From assembly GCA_040401595.1 (NCBI GenBank), contig JBBAOE010000005.1, forward strand, positions 62,001 to 126,000: 64,000 bases of DNA, read 5' to 3'. Positions 1 to 8,987 of this stretch are shown here, piece after piece. The notes below the pieces were generated by a model. That model had not been told where the DNA came from. It saw only the letters and a list, made by a program, of their open reading frames with translations, and searched no databases. This DNA is from RFPW01 sp040401595 (GTDB lineage Bacteria; Pseudomonadota; Gammaproteobacteria; Burkholderiales; Burkholderiaceae_E). The translations under genes and the position numbers were made by a program. The number at the start of each line of letters is the position of its first letter. Within the stretch, counting starts at the first letter, position 1.

Positions 1-980
1 TCACTGGGCGCGGAGCCCAGAGGCATCAGGCTGGCGATCCGCCGGGAAATCTCCGGGGTGCTCTGGATGGCGGCACAGTCAATCACCCGCTGCGCCTGCT
101 CCGGTGCGTTACACACGAGAATCATGTCGCACCCCGCAGCAAGCGCCTGCTCGGCGCGCGCTTCGATCGCCCCGACACTCACCGCCCCCGCCATACTCAG
201 ATCGTCGCTGAAAATAACACCATCGAATTCGAGACGCTCCCGAAGGATGGACCGCAGCCAATACGGCGAGAAGCTGGCAGGCCTCGGGTCAATCGCTGGA
301 TAAACCACATGGGCGGTCATGACCGATGCCAGGGCGGGCGAGCCGAAGGCAGAAAATGCCTGACCATCCGCGGCCAGGATCGTCTCGAGTGCGCGCTCAT
401 CGACTGGCAATTCCAGATGGGAGTCGGCCCGGGTCCAGCCATGGCCGGGAAAGTGTTTCCCGCAGTTGCGCATGCCCGCGAGGAGCAGACCATGCGACAG
501 GGCACGCGCAAGTGCGGTGACGACCGCTGGATTCGCATGGAAGGCCCGGTCACCGATCACGCCGCTTTCGCCCCAATCCAGATCGAGCACTGGGGTGAAA
601 CTGAAATCGACGCCATCACGGCGCAATTCGCCACCCAGAACAAATCCAGCATCGGTCACTGCGGACAAAGCGCGGGTGGGATCCTGATCCCAGAGCGTTC
701 CGAAGACGCGCATGGGTGGCAGGTGCAGATAGCCCTGCCGAAAGCGCTGAACCCGACCGCCCTCATGATCGACCGCAATCAGCAGGGGCGGGTTGCGCAG
801 ACCATGCAGATCGGCCGTCAGGGCGGCGAGTTGGGTACGATCGGAAAAATTCCGAGCGAACAAAATGACCCCGCCAACCTTTGGATTGCGCAGCATGATG
901 CGCTCGGACTCGGTCAGTGTCAGGCCGGCGATGTCGGCCATCACCGGCCCATAGGGTACAGAGGATGGGGGCGTGGTCAT
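1..980 (-). CDS. nagZ: Beta-N-acetylhexosaminidase NagZ (3' end cut by window)
   Basis: Glycoside hydrolase family 3 enzyme of the cytoplasm that removes GlcNAc from 1,6-anhydroMurNAc-peptides during peptidoglycan recycling. Translating the minus strand from 980 gives an open frame to the window edge, about 326 residues of a family that is usually about 340 long. Visible landmarks are VGGVILFARNF near residue 37, AVDHEGGRVQRF near 75, the catalytic-loop motif KHFPGHG followed by DSH near 180, and the nucleophile motif SDDLSM near 255. The ATG at 980 lies 12 bp after the acpS stop; a second ATG at 941 (MADIAG) is also a reasonable start. It is the last visible gene of the pdxJ-acpS-nagZ string. 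Identity is firm; only the last dozen or so residues are missing. Confidence 0.93.
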   Translation of the reverse strand, partial: MTTPPSSVPYGPVMADIAGLTLTESERIMLRNPKVGGVILFARNFSDRTQLAALTADLHGLRNPPLLIAVDHEGGRVQRFRQGYLHLPPMRVFGTLWDQDPTRALSAVTDAGFVLGGELRRDGVDFSFTPVLDLDWGESGVIGDRAFHANPAVVTALARALSHGLLLAGMRNCGKHFPGHGWTRADSHLELPVDERALETILAADGQAFSAFGSPALASVMTAHVVYPAIDPRPASFSPYWLRSILRERLEFDGVIFSDDLSMAGAVSVGAIEARAEQALAAGCDMILVCNAPEQAQRVIDCAAIQSTPEISRRIASLMPLGSAPS

Positions 981-992
981 GGTGCTCAGTTG

Positions 993-1412
993 TCAGCCAG
1001 TGAAAGGTTCGTCTTCAATCACCACAAAGGCGATTGCCGCGTCAAATTCATCCGAGAGGGATACATGGGAGCGCCAGCGACGTTGTTCCATCAGGGTCGC
1101 GAGCGCCTTGCGCGGAACCGCTACGGGTTTGCCTGCGGGATCATTCAGGATCTGCAGAGACAGTAAGGTCATGGGGCCACGCAATCCGGTGCCCAAGGCC
1201 TTGGAGAAGGCCTCCTTCGCCGCGAACCGCTTGGCCAGATAGTCGACAGCCCGGCGTTGGCCGTGCTGGAGGCCACCACGATCCCGCCGCCGGAAAAACT
1301 CCTGAAGCTCATCCGGGCCCAGGATTCGGCATGCAAACCGGTCGCCCCAGCGCTCGATCAGCGAATGGATTCGGGCAATCTTGACGATATCGGTTCCAAT
1401 TCCACGAATCAT
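993..1412 (-). CDS. acpS: Holo-[acyl-carrier-protein] synthase AcpS
   Basis: Transfers 4'-phosphopantetheine from CoA to the serine of acyl carrier protein, activating the AcpP encoded about 9.5 kb upstream on the same strand. At 139 residues it is slightly longer than the usual 125-130. It carries both family signatures: GIGTDIVKIARI at the N terminus (metal-binding Asp) and FAAKEAFSKALGTG in the middle (metal-binding Glu and CoA-binding Lys). It sits between pdxJ and nagZ, the standard Burkholderiales arrangement, so expression as part of the recO-pdxJ-acpS-nagZ run is likely. Confidence 0.95.
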   Translation of the reverse strand: MIRGIGTDIVKIARIHSLIERWGDRFACRILGPDELQEFFRRRDRGGLQHGQRRAVDYLAKRFAAKEAFSKALGTGLRGPMTLLSLQILNDPAGKPVAVPRKALATLMEQRRWRSHVSLSDEFDAAIAFVVIEDEPFTG

Positions 1413-1456
1413 GCTTCAATCCAGAATTAGAAAAGACCTGATTACGGCATTTAGCG

Positions 1457-2227
1457 TTAGCGAGTACCAAAGCGCTGTGCTTCGCGCATGAGGCGTTTCA
1501 TCTCGCGCACGGCCTCCCGCAGCCCGACAAAGACCGCTCGTGAAACGATCGCGTGGCCGATATGCAGTTCGCGCACGTCCATAAGCCGGGCAACCGGTTG
1601 AACATTGAAGTAATTGAGCGCGTGGCCCGCGTTGAATCGCATGCCAGCCGCTCGAATGGCCTCCCCCGCCCGCCGTACTTTTTCCAACTCGGCTGCGACC
1701 ACCGGGCGCTCCGGATCACGGCCCTGCGAATGAAATGCCTGTGCATAGGGCCCCGTATGCACTTCACAGACTTGCGCACCAATATGAGCGGCCGCTTCGA
1801 CCTGCCTGAGGTCGGCGTCAATGAACACGCTCGTCATGATGCCGGCCTGCGCGAGGTCACCGATTGCCCGTCGAATCCGTTCACCGCCGGATTTCAGTTC
1901 ACCGGCAATGTCCAGGCCGCCTTCCGTGGTGACTTCATGGCGCCCTTCCGGCACCAGCATCGCCATCTCGGGACGAAGGGCCCGCGCGATTGCGATCATC
2001 TCATCGGTTGCGGCCATCTCGAGATTGAGCTTAATGTGGGTGAGATCGCGCAGGCGCCGCACATCTTCGTCCTGGATATGACGCCGATCCTCACGCAGAT
2101 GCACGGTGATGCCATCCGCACCCCCGAGGTGCGCTTCCACCGCTGCCCAGACGGGATCCGGCTCATAGGTCTGGCGCGCTTGGCGCACGGTGGCAACGTG
2201 ATCAATATTGACGCCGAGTTCAATCAT
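1457..2227 (-). CDS. pdxJ: Pyridoxine 5'-phosphate synthase PdxJ
   Basis: Condenses 1-deoxy-D-xylulose 5-phosphate with 3-amino-2-oxopropyl phosphate to make pyridoxine 5'-phosphate, the last ring-closing step of DXP-dependent vitamin B6 synthesis. The 256-residue TIM barrel is of normal length. It starts MIELGVNIDHVATVRQAR and contains HLREDRRHI, LNLEMAAT, the phosphate-binding NAGHALNYFNV and the C-terminal ELHIGHAIVSRAVF, all hallmark PdxJ segments. It lies 40 bp downstream of recO and 44 bp before acpS. Confidence 0.97.
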   Translation of the reverse strand: MIELGVNIDHVATVRQARQTYEPDPVWAAVEAHLGGADGITVHLREDRRHIQDEDVRRLRDLTHIKLNLEMAATDEMIAIARALRPEMAMLVPEGRHEVTTEGGLDIAGELKSGGERIRRAIGDLAQAGIMTSVFIDADLRQVEAAAHIGAQVCEVHTGPYAQAFHSQGRDPERPVVAAELEKVRRAGEAIRAAGMRFNAGHALNYFNVQPVARLMDVRELHIGHAIVSRAVFVGLREAVREMKRLMREAQRFGTR

Positions 2228-2267
2228 GGCAAACCGTCATCCAGGTAACAGTAAAAGTCGTTGTAAG

Positions 2268-3050
2268 TCAAAGTCGGTGGAGGTCGAGCAGGATCTGACG
2301 GGTCGCCAGAGGACGCCCTTCGAGACGGGCATTGAGCATCATGCGGGTTAGTGACTTCATCTGACCGAGCAGGACAGGATCGTCAAAATTTCCACCAGCA
2401 AGGGCACACAGCGTGGCGCCTGCAAAACCGCTCGTGGCAGCGCGACGGTCATCGGGATCCGCTGCGACGTCTTGTGCGACCCAGCCCCGCGTGGGATCGA
2501 AACCATACTGTGCCGCCGGATCGATCGGCCGCCCATTGGCGTCGCGCGCGAGATCGGCTCCGTAGCCGATCTTCTCCAGCAACGATCGCTCGAAGCGACG
2601 CAGTGTCGGCTCGATCGCCATCTCATGTCCAAGCGCCCCGACGGCCGCCAGGTAGGCGTCAAACAACTCAGGGTGCGGATCATCGCGTGGCAACAGGCGC
2701 ACCAACAGTTCATTTAAATAAAAGGATGACAAGAGCGCGGCGCCCTGGGGCATCGGCAATCCGCCAACCCAATCAACACCCATCAGCGTGCGCAACTCCC
2801 CTCGGCCGCTCCACCCGACCGTGAGCGGCTGAAACGCCAGCAGGATTGCCCGCATCGCCGAGCGTGGACGTTTCGCGCCGCGGGCGATGACCGGAACCCG
2901 GCCATAACTACGGCTGAAGAGTTCGACAACCAGACTGGTCTCGCGCCACGGCGTACTGTGCAGAACAAAGGCCGGCTCATTGCGCACTGGCCCCTGCGAT
3001 GGGTCTCGCGCCCGCCGTCCGCCCGCCGCTGCGCTACCTGCGAGAGTCAT
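2268..3050 (-). CDS. recO: DNA repair protein RecO
   Basis: Recombination mediator that works with RecR to load RecA onto SSB-coated single-stranded DNA (RecFOR pathway). The 260-residue protein has a short polar extension of about 24 residues, then the OB-fold start AFVLHSTPWRETSLVVELFSR, then VIARGAKRPRS and the helical C-terminal domain (FYLNELLVRLL). The four-cysteine zinc motif of some RecO proteins is absent, as is common in proteobacteria. The ATG at 3050 is 9 bp after the era stop, matching the conserved rnc-era-recO order. Confidence 0.95.
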   Translation of the reverse strand: MTLAGSAAAGGRRARDPSQGPVRNEPAFVLHSTPWRETSLVVELFSRSYGRVPVIARGAKRPRSAMRAILLAFQPLTVGWSGRGELRTLMGVDWVGGLPMPQGAALLSSFYLNELLVRLLPRDDPHPELFDAYLAAVGALGHEMAIEPTLRRFERSLLEKIGYGADLARDANGRPIDPAAQYGFDPTRGWVAQDVAADPDDRRAATSGFAGATLCALAGGNFDDPVLLGQMKSLTRMMLNARLEGRPLATRQILLDLHRL

Positions 3051-3059
3051 GCGCCCGTC

Positions 3060-3989
3060 TCACTCGTAGCCGTAAGCACGCAGTGACTGCTCGGTATCGG
3101 CCCAACCGCCTTTTACCTTGACCCAGACTTCCAGATGGACCCGGGCACCGAAGAGCCGCTCGAGATCAGCTCGGGCCTCGCTGCCGATCCGCTTCATACG
3201 CTCGCCGCCTGAACCCAGCAGAATTGGCCGGTGCGCTTCGCGTTCGACCAGAATGGTTGCCCGAATGCGTCGCAGGTCAGGCAGTTCTTCGAACTGTTCG
3301 ATGACGACGGTGGTGGTGTAGGGAAGTTCATCGCCAACCAGGCGAAACACTTTTTCACGCAGTGCCTCCGATGCCATGAAGCGCTCGCTGCGATCGGTGA
3401 TCGCGTCCGCCTCATAGAGCGGCGGGCCAGGCGGCAGCAGCCGAACACACTCTGCAATCAGGGCGTCTAGCTGAGTCCCGCGCTGAGCGCTGATCGGCAC
3501 AATCGCAGCGAATTCACGCGCTTTGCGAACGCGATCCACCAACGGCAACAGACCCGAACGCTCGCCCGCCGCATCGGTCTTATTTAACGCCAGAATGACC
3601 GGACGGTCCGCCGGAATCAATTTCAGCACCCGTTCATCAGCCAGGGTCCATCCGGCGGGTGCATCGATGACCAGCACCACCGCGTCGGCGTCGCTAAGCA
3701 CCTGGCGAACCGTCCGGTTGAGAACCTGGTTAAGCGCCCCGATATGGCGCGTCTGAAATCCTGGCGTGTCAAGGAAGGCGAGTTGGGCATCGTCTTGGGT
3801 CAGAACCCCCACAATGCGATGCCGGGTCGTCTGGGCCTTGGCCGAGGTGATGCTGACTTTCGCACCGATCAGCCGGTTGAGCAGGGTCGACTTGCCAACA
3901 TTGGGCCGTCCGACGATTGCAACGGTGCCACTGCGGTGCAGGCCCTCCATGGCAGGCGGCGAATCGCCGGGGTTCGTCTCAGAGCTCAT
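3060..3989 (-). CDS. era: GTPase Era
   Basis: Essential GTPase that binds the 3' end of 16S rRNA and the 30S subunit during ribosome maturation. The 309-residue protein shows the G motifs in order: G1 GRPNVGKST (about residue 27), G2 region AQTTRH, G3 DTPGF and G4 NKTD. A C-terminal KH RNA-binding domain follows (about 230-309), including LGSGGERMKRIGSEAR. A polar N-terminal extension of about 20 residues precedes the G domain. It is 16 bp downstream of rnc and 9 bp upstream of recO, so the three are almost surely co-transcribed. Confidence 0.97.
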   Translation of the reverse strand: MSSETNPGDSPPAMEGLHRSGTVAIVGRPNVGKSTLLNRLIGAKVSITSAKAQTTRHRIVGVLTQDDAQLAFLDTPGFQTRHIGALNQVLNRTVRQVLSDADAVVLVIDAPAGWTLADERVLKLIPADRPVILALNKTDAAGERSGLLPLVDRVRKAREFAAIVPISAQRGTQLDALIAECVRLLPPGPPLYEADAITDRSERFMASEALREKVFRLVGDELPYTTTVVIEQFEELPDLRRIRATILVEREAHRPILLGSGGERMKRIGSEARADLERLFGARVHLEVWVKVKGGWADTEQSLRAYGYE

Positions 3990-4005
3990 GTCGTACGATG
4001 TTCAT

Positions 4006-4683
4006 TCAAGGGCTGGCATTCAAATGTTGGAGTGCCTGACTCGCGGCCAGTTGCTCTGCGGCGCGCCGGCTGGACCCACGGCCGACCGTCAGGACATGCA
4101 ACGGTGCGATCTCACAGGCGACCTCAAATTGCTGCTCATGGGCCGCCCCATGCGTATTCAGGACCCGGTACTGTGGCAAAGCGATCCGCCTCGCCTGCAG
4201 AATTTCCTGTAAACGGGTCTTGGCGTCACGGCCCTCAGCCGCTGGATCGAGTCCCGCGATCGATTCCTGCATCAGTGTGCTCACGATCTGGCGCGCCGCC
4301 TGAAAACCCGCATCGAGAAAAATGGCACCCACCAATGCTTCGAGGGTGTCGGCAAGGATCGAAGGCCGCCGGAATCCCCCGCTCTTGAGTTCCCCCTCGC
4401 CCAGCAACAGATGATCCGATAAGCCCAGTTTGACAGCGATCTGCGCGAGCGATTCCTGACGAACCAGACGGGCGCGAAGCCTCGATAGACCCCCCTCGTC
4501 GACCCGTGGAAAGCGCTCATACAGCAGGCTCGCCACAACGCAATTCAGGACACCGTCGCCGAGAAATTCGAGTCGCTCGTTATCGGCCCCGCCGTGGCTG
4601 CGATGGGTCAGGGCCTGCCGCAACAATTGCGAGTCCGTAAACGCGTGTCCGAGCCGCCGCGCCAGAACCTGGGGGTCTAGCAT
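4006..4683 (-). CDS. rnc: Ribonuclease III
   Basis: Double-strand-specific endoribonuclease that processes rRNA precursors and structured mRNAs. The 225-residue protein has the RNase III signature NERLEFLGDGVLN near residue 34, which supplies the metal-binding Glu and Asp; many homologues have Ser where this one has Gly in LGD(S/G)VL. The second acidic patch is ILADTLEALVGAIFLDAGF, and a double-stranded-RNA-binding domain occupies about 155-222 (TRLQEILQAR ... GRGSSRRAAEQLAA). The ATG at 4683 lies 10 bp after the lepB stop, the conserved lepB-rnc-era order. Confidence 0.96.
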   Translation of the reverse strand: MLDPQVLARRLGHAFTDSQLLRQALTHRSHGGADNERLEFLGDGVLNCVVASLLYERFPRVDEGGLSRLRARLVRQESLAQIAVKLGLSDHLLLGEGELKSGGFRRPSILADTLEALVGAIFLDAGFQAARQIVSTLMQESIAGLDPAAEGRDAKTRLQEILQARRIALPQYRVLNTHGAAHEQQFEVACEIAPLHVLTVGRGSSRRAAEQLAASQALQHLNASP

Positions 4684-4693
4684 CGGTGCGGGA

Positions 4694-5488
4694 TCACTTG
4701 AAGGCCCCGATGCGGCCCCATTCGCTGAAATTCATCCAGACAAAAAAGGCTCGGCCGACGATGTTCTGTTCGGGCACAAATCCCCAGAACCGACTATCGA
4801 GCGAGTTGTCCCGGTTGTCGCCCATCATGAAATAATGTCCCGCTGGAACCGTACACCGCACGCCGGCCGAGGTGTATTCGCACTGGTCGCGGAAGGGAAA
4901 ATCTCCGATTGGCGAAATGAACGAGGGTTTGTCGAAATCGGTCAGCATCCGGTGATCACCATCGCCGAGCTTTTCGACCGACTGCCGCGCATAGCTTAGG
5001 CGTTCTGAATCGTAGAATTCGCCGGCCTCCGAAATGACCACATCGACGTCATTGATCCGCAGTCGCTTGTGCTCGTAGGTCACCTTGTCGCCAGGCAATC
5101 CCACCACCCGCTTGATGTAGTCCACGGACGGGTCGGCCGGAAAGCGGAAGACCATGACATCGCCCCGCTTGGGCGAGCCGATGTCCATCACCTTGGTATT
5201 GAGGACCGGCAACCTCAGGCCATAGGTGTACTTGTTGACCAGGATCAGGTCCCCCACAAGAAGGGTCGGGATCATCGAGCCTGAGGGGATTTTGAAGGGC
5301 TCCACAATAAAGGAGCGAACAAAAAACACCACCGCAATGACCGGGAAAAGACCCGCAGTATATTCAAGCCACCAAGGCTGGGTCGTCACGCCAAGTCGAA
5401 GGCGCGCTGGCGCCCACAGGAACTTTTCCAGGATCCAGAAGCTGAACGTGAATAAGGTCAAACAGAACAGAATCAGCGCAAAATTCAT
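4694..5488 (-). CDS. lepB: Signal peptidase I LepB
   Basis: Inner-membrane serine protease that cleaves signal peptides from Sec and Tat substrates. The 264-residue protein has two N-terminal membrane segments (about 3-20 and 42-62) and a periplasmic catalytic domain. The catalytic serine is Ser71 in PSGSMIPTLLVGD, the general-base lysine is Lys126 in DYIKRVVGLPGD, and the terminal box MGDNRDNSLDSRFWGFVP is intact. It lies 21 bp after lepA in the classical lepA-lepB pair and just before rnc. Confidence 0.97.
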   Translation of the reverse strand: MNFALILFCLTLFTFSFWILEKFLWAPARLRLGVTTQPWWLEYTAGLFPVIAVVFFVRSFIVEPFKIPSGSMIPTLLVGDLILVNKYTYGLRLPVLNTKVMDIGSPKRGDVMVFRFPADPSVDYIKRVVGLPGDKVTYEHKRLRINDVDVVISEAGEFYDSERLSYARQSVEKLGDGDHRMLTDFDKPSFISPIGDFPFRDQCEYTSAGVRCTVPAGHYFMMGDNRDNSLDSRFWGFVPEQNIVGRAFFVWMNFSEWGRIGAFK

Positions 5489-5509
5489 AACTCTTACCGG
5501 TTCGATCGA

Positions 5510-7303
5510 TCAGCGGTCAGACACCTGGAGTACCGCCAGGAAAGCTTCCTGGGGGATCTCCACATTTCCGACCTGCTTCATGCGCCGCTTGCCAGCCTTT
5601 TGCTTTTCAAGCAGTTTCTTTTTGCGCGAAATATCGCCGCCGTAACACTTCGCCAGCACGTTCTTGCGCATGGCCTTGATGTTTTCACGGGCAATAATGT
5701 TGGCGCCGATCGCAGCCTGAACCGCCACATCGTACATCTGCCGGGGGATCAGTTCGCGCAGGCGGGCGGCGACTTCGCGACCGCGGTAGGCCGAGTTGCT
5801 GCGGTGAACGATCACACTGAGCGCATCCACCTTGTCGCCATTGACGAGCAGATCCATTTTCACAACGTCGGCTGATCGATATTCCAGAAACTCATAATCC
5901 ATCGACGCGTAGCCGCGCGAAACGCTCTTGAGCCGATCGAAAAAATCGAGGACGATTTCGTTCATGGGCAAGTCATAGGTCAGATGGACCTGACGACCGT
6001 GATACGCCAGGTTTTTCTGGACGCCGCGCTTGCCAGTGCACAGCGTAATGACCGCTCCGACATACTCCTGCGGCGTAAAAACCTTGACCTCGACAATGGG
6101 TTCCCGGATTTCCTCAATTTTTGCGGGATCGGGAAGTTTGGCGGGATTCTCGACCTGAATGATCGTTCCGTCGCGCATCAGGACTTCATACACCACAGTC
6201 GGCGCGGTCGTGATGAGTTCCATATTGAACTCACGCTCTAGCCGTTCCTGCACGATATCCATATGCAGCAGGCCGAGGAACCCACAGCGGAAACCAAAGC
6301 CCAATGCCTGAGAAACCTCGGGTTCAAACTGAAGTGCGGAATCATTCAATTGCAGCTTGTCTAGCGACTCGCGCAAGGCCTCAAATTGATTGGATTCCAC
6401 CGGATAGAGGCCGGCGAACACCGAAGGCTTGATTTCCTTGAAACCCGGCAGGGCCTCAACGGCACCGTGCTTTTCAGTCGTGATGGTGTCTCCGACCCTG
6501 GCCGACTTGAGCTCCTTGATCCCTGCGATCACGAATCCAACTTCGCCCGCGGATAACTGCTCGCGTGCAACGCTCTTGGGCGTAAAAAAACCGACCTGTT
6601 CCGTCAGATGGAGTATGCCGGTAGCCATCATGCGGATGCGATCTTTGGGGCGCAATGTTCCGTTGATCACCCGCACCAACATCACGACACCGACATAATT
6701 ATCGAACCAGGAGTCGATCACCAGCGCCTGCAGGGGCGCATCCGGGCTGCCCTTGGGGGGCGGTATCCGGGCGATAACCGCCTCGAGAATCTCGTCGATC
6801 CCCATACCAGTCTTGGCGCTGGCTGCGATGGCGTCGGTTGCGTCGAGTCCGATCACGTCCTCGATTTCCTCTCGAGCCCGGTCGGGGTCCGCCTGCGGCA
6901 GATCCATCTTGTTCAGGACGGGAACAACCTCCACCCCAAGATCCAGCGCGGTATAACAATTGGCGACCGTCTGAGCCTCCACCCCTTGCGAGGCGTCGAC
7001 AACGAGCAATGCCCCCTCACAGGCCGACAGCGAACGGCTCACCTCATACGAAAAATCGACATGTCCTGGTGTGTCGATCAAATTGAGCGCATAAATCTCA
7101 CCATCCCGAGCCTTGTAGCGCAAGGCGGCCGTCTGGGCCTTGATCGTGATGCCGCGCTCTTTTTCAAGATCCATCGAATCGAGGACCTGCTCCTCCATTT
7201 CTCGGTCACTCAGACCGCCGCAGCGTTGAATCAACCGATCGGCAAGCGTGGACTTGCCGTGGTCAATGTGGGCGATGATGGAGAAGTTGCGAATCCGTTG
7301 CAT
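5510..7303 (-). CDS. lepA: Elongation factor 4 (LepA)
   Basis: Translational GTPase that binds stalled ribosomes and assists 30S biogenesis or back-translocation. I place the start at the ATG at 7303 (MQRIRNFSIIAHIDHGKST), which gives 597 residues, the normal LepA length; an in-frame extension up to 7354 lacks conservation. Motifs are P-loop AHIDHGKST, switch I ERGITIKAQ, DTPGHVDFSYEV, NKMDLP and the LepA-specific C-terminal domain ending KKLLEKQKAGKRRMK. The ribosome-binding site is weak. It lies between mucD and lepB. Confidence 0.96.
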   Translation of the reverse strand: MQRIRNFSIIAHIDHGKSTLADRLIQRCGGLSDREMEEQVLDSMDLEKERGITIKAQTAALRYKARDGEIYALNLIDTPGHVDFSYEVSRSLSACEGALLVVDASQGVEAQTVANCYTALDLGVEVVPVLNKMDLPQADPDRAREEIEDVIGLDATDAIAASAKTGMGIDEILEAVIARIPPPKGSPDAPLQALVIDSWFDNYVGVVMLVRVINGTLRPKDRIRMMATGILHLTEQVGFFTPKSVAREQLSAGEVGFVIAGIKELKSARVGDTITTEKHGAVEALPGFKEIKPSVFAGLYPVESNQFEALRESLDKLQLNDSALQFEPEVSQALGFGFRCGFLGLLHMDIVQERLEREFNMELITTAPTVVYEVLMRDGTIIQVENPAKLPDPAKIEEIREPIVEVKVFTPQEYVGAVITLCTGKRGVQKNLAYHGRQVHLTYDLPMNEIVLDFFDRLKSVSRGYASMDYEFLEYRSADVVKMDLLVNGDKVDALSVIVHRSNSAYRGREVAARLRELIPRQMYDVAVQAAIGANIIARENIKAMRKNVLAKCYGGDISRKKKLLEKQKAGKRRMKQVGNVEIPQEAFLAVLQVSDR

Positions 7304-7383
7304 GGAATTCGACCGGTTGGGGCCGAGAGGAGCGGCCGCAGGCCAATCGAGCATTCTAGCTGATTGGCCTGAATCCCTCGAGA

Positions 7384-8919
7384 TCAGCGGGTCTGGGGGC
7401 GAATCGGGACAAACTGGGCACTGTCCCCACGGCGCACAAGCAGTACATGGGCCCGGGTGCGATCGAGTTTTGCCGCCAGTTCGTTGAACTGCTTCGGACC
7501 CGTAATGTCCACATTATCCAGGGCGAGCAGGATATCGCCCGTCTGGATTCCGGCGCGAGCGGCAGCGCCCTCTACGCCATCGACCAGAACCCCACCCTTA
7601 ATCCGCAGCTGACTGCGACGCTCCTCGGTCAGATCCGAGACGATGAGGCCAAGCGCATTAGCCGTCACGGCCGGTGCTGCGCGTTCACCGGGCTTACGCT
7701 CCGAGGTGCGGGTCGTGCGATCCGCTTCAAGCTCGGCCACTGTTACCTGGAGGTCGCGCATCTGCCCTTTGTGCCAGACCTGGAGTGTCACCTTGGTACC
7801 CGGCTTGGTGGCCCCGACCAGGCGCGGCAGATCAGTGGACTTCTCGATCGGCCGGCCCTCAAAGCGCAAGATGATGTCGCCAACCTCGAGGCCGGATTTC
7901 TCAGCGGGACCGGTCGGGTCGACCGAGCGTACCAGCGCACCGCTGGCCTTTGACAGGCCCAGGGGCTCGGCCACGTCCTTGGTGACTTCCGTGATGCCAA
8001 CACCGATACGACCCCGCACGACGCGACCGTTCGCACGCAACTGATCGGTCACACTGATCGCCTCATCGATGGGAATCGCAAATGAGATCCCCATGAAGCC
8101 GCCGGTCCGACTGTAAATCTGAGAATTGATGCCGACCACCTCACCGCGCAAATTAAGCAACGGTCCGCCCGAGTTGCCCGGGTTGACGGCAACATCGGTC
8201 TGGATGAATGGGAGGTAATCCCCCGTATCACGGCCCTTGGCCGAGACAATTCCGGCGGTGACTGTATTCTCAAGGCCGAATGGCGATCCAATCGCGGCCA
8301 CCCATTCACCAACTCTAAGACGACTGGAATCCCCGATTTTGACCACCGGCAGGTGATGGGCGTCGATTTTGACCAATGCGACGTCGGTGCGCGCATCCGC
8401 ACCAATCAGTTTGGCCTTGAATTCCCGCTTGTCAGTCATGGTGACGGTGATTTCATCGGCACCATCGACCACATGGGCATTGGTCATGATGTAACCATCC
8501 GCGCTCAGAATAAATCCCGATCCTACGCCCCGCTGAACTGGCTCATCGCCGCGTCCCCTCGGGTTTTGCCCGGGGCGCTGCGGCATCTGTCCTGGCGGAA
8601 AGAAACGCTTGAAGAACTCGTAGAACTGATCGTTTTCGTCGGGATCGCCACCCTGCGGCGCCGTCTGGCGGGCTCGCTCTGCGGTTCGGATATTGACCAC
8701 CGCTGGCCCGGCTTTTTCGACCAGTTCAGTGAAATCGGGCAAGGTCACGACCGGCCCCGAGGCGCTCGCCGGAGGTGTCGAATTCGGCTGCGCAGCGACG
8801 GTTGGGAGTGGAAGCAGCAAGGCCAGGCCGAACAATGCCTGGCCAATGGCTGACGATCGCACCGACGGGTTCAGCGCCTCAGTTACGGTTGCCATCGAGG
8901 CGAAACGAATTCGAGTCAT
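7384..8919 (-). CDS. mucD: Periplasmic serine endoprotease DegP/MucD-like
   Basis: HtrA-family protease and chaperone that degrades misfolded envelope proteins. I chose the ATG at 8919 because an AAGGAT ribosome-binding site lies 7-8 bases upstream; an open frame continues to 9048 without signal character. The resulting 511 residues contain a signal peptide (hydrophobic stretch about 28-43, cleavage after AVAAQ-type sequence), a trypsin-like domain with His149 (TNAHV), Asp179 (RTDVALVK) and Ser250 (NPGNSGGPL), and two PDZ domains (about 310-400 and 430-505). In many Burkholderiales rpoE-rseA-rseB directly precede this gene; here its neighbour is a YgfX-like gene, so its sigma-E context is lost locally. 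Confidence 0.93.
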   Translation of the reverse strand: MTRIRFASMATVTEALNPSVRSSAIGQALFGLALLLPLPTVAAQPNSTPPASASGPVVTLPDFTELVEKAGPAVVNIRTAERARQTAPQGGDPDENDQFYEFFKRFFPPGQMPQRPGQNPRGRGDEPVQRGVGSGFILSADGYIMTNAHVVDGADEITVTMTDKREFKAKLIGADARTDVALVKIDAHHLPVVKIGDSSRLRVGEWVAAIGSPFGLENTVTAGIVSAKGRDTGDYLPFIQTDVAVNPGNSGGPLLNLRGEVVGINSQIYSRTGGFMGISFAIPIDEAISVTDQLRANGRVVRGRIGVGITEVTKDVAEPLGLSKASGALVRSVDPTGPAEKSGLEVGDIILRFEGRPIEKSTDLPRLVGATKPGTKVTLQVWHKGQMRDLQVTVAELEADRTTRTSERKPGERAAPAVTANALGLIVSDLTEERRSQLRIKGGVLVDGVEGAAARAGIQTGDILLALDNVDITGPKQFNELAAKLDRTRAHVLLVRRGDSAQFVPIRPQTR

Positions 8920-8987
8920 CAGTTCTATCCTTTGGGAAACACCCTCAAGATGGGGTGTAGGCCGAAAAAAACAAGGTTTTTCAGCAC

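Noticed and set aside
309..1166. Plus-strand open frame of 285 codons
   Set aside because: It is antisense to nagZ and acpS, which have all family motifs; the frame has no recognisable domain.
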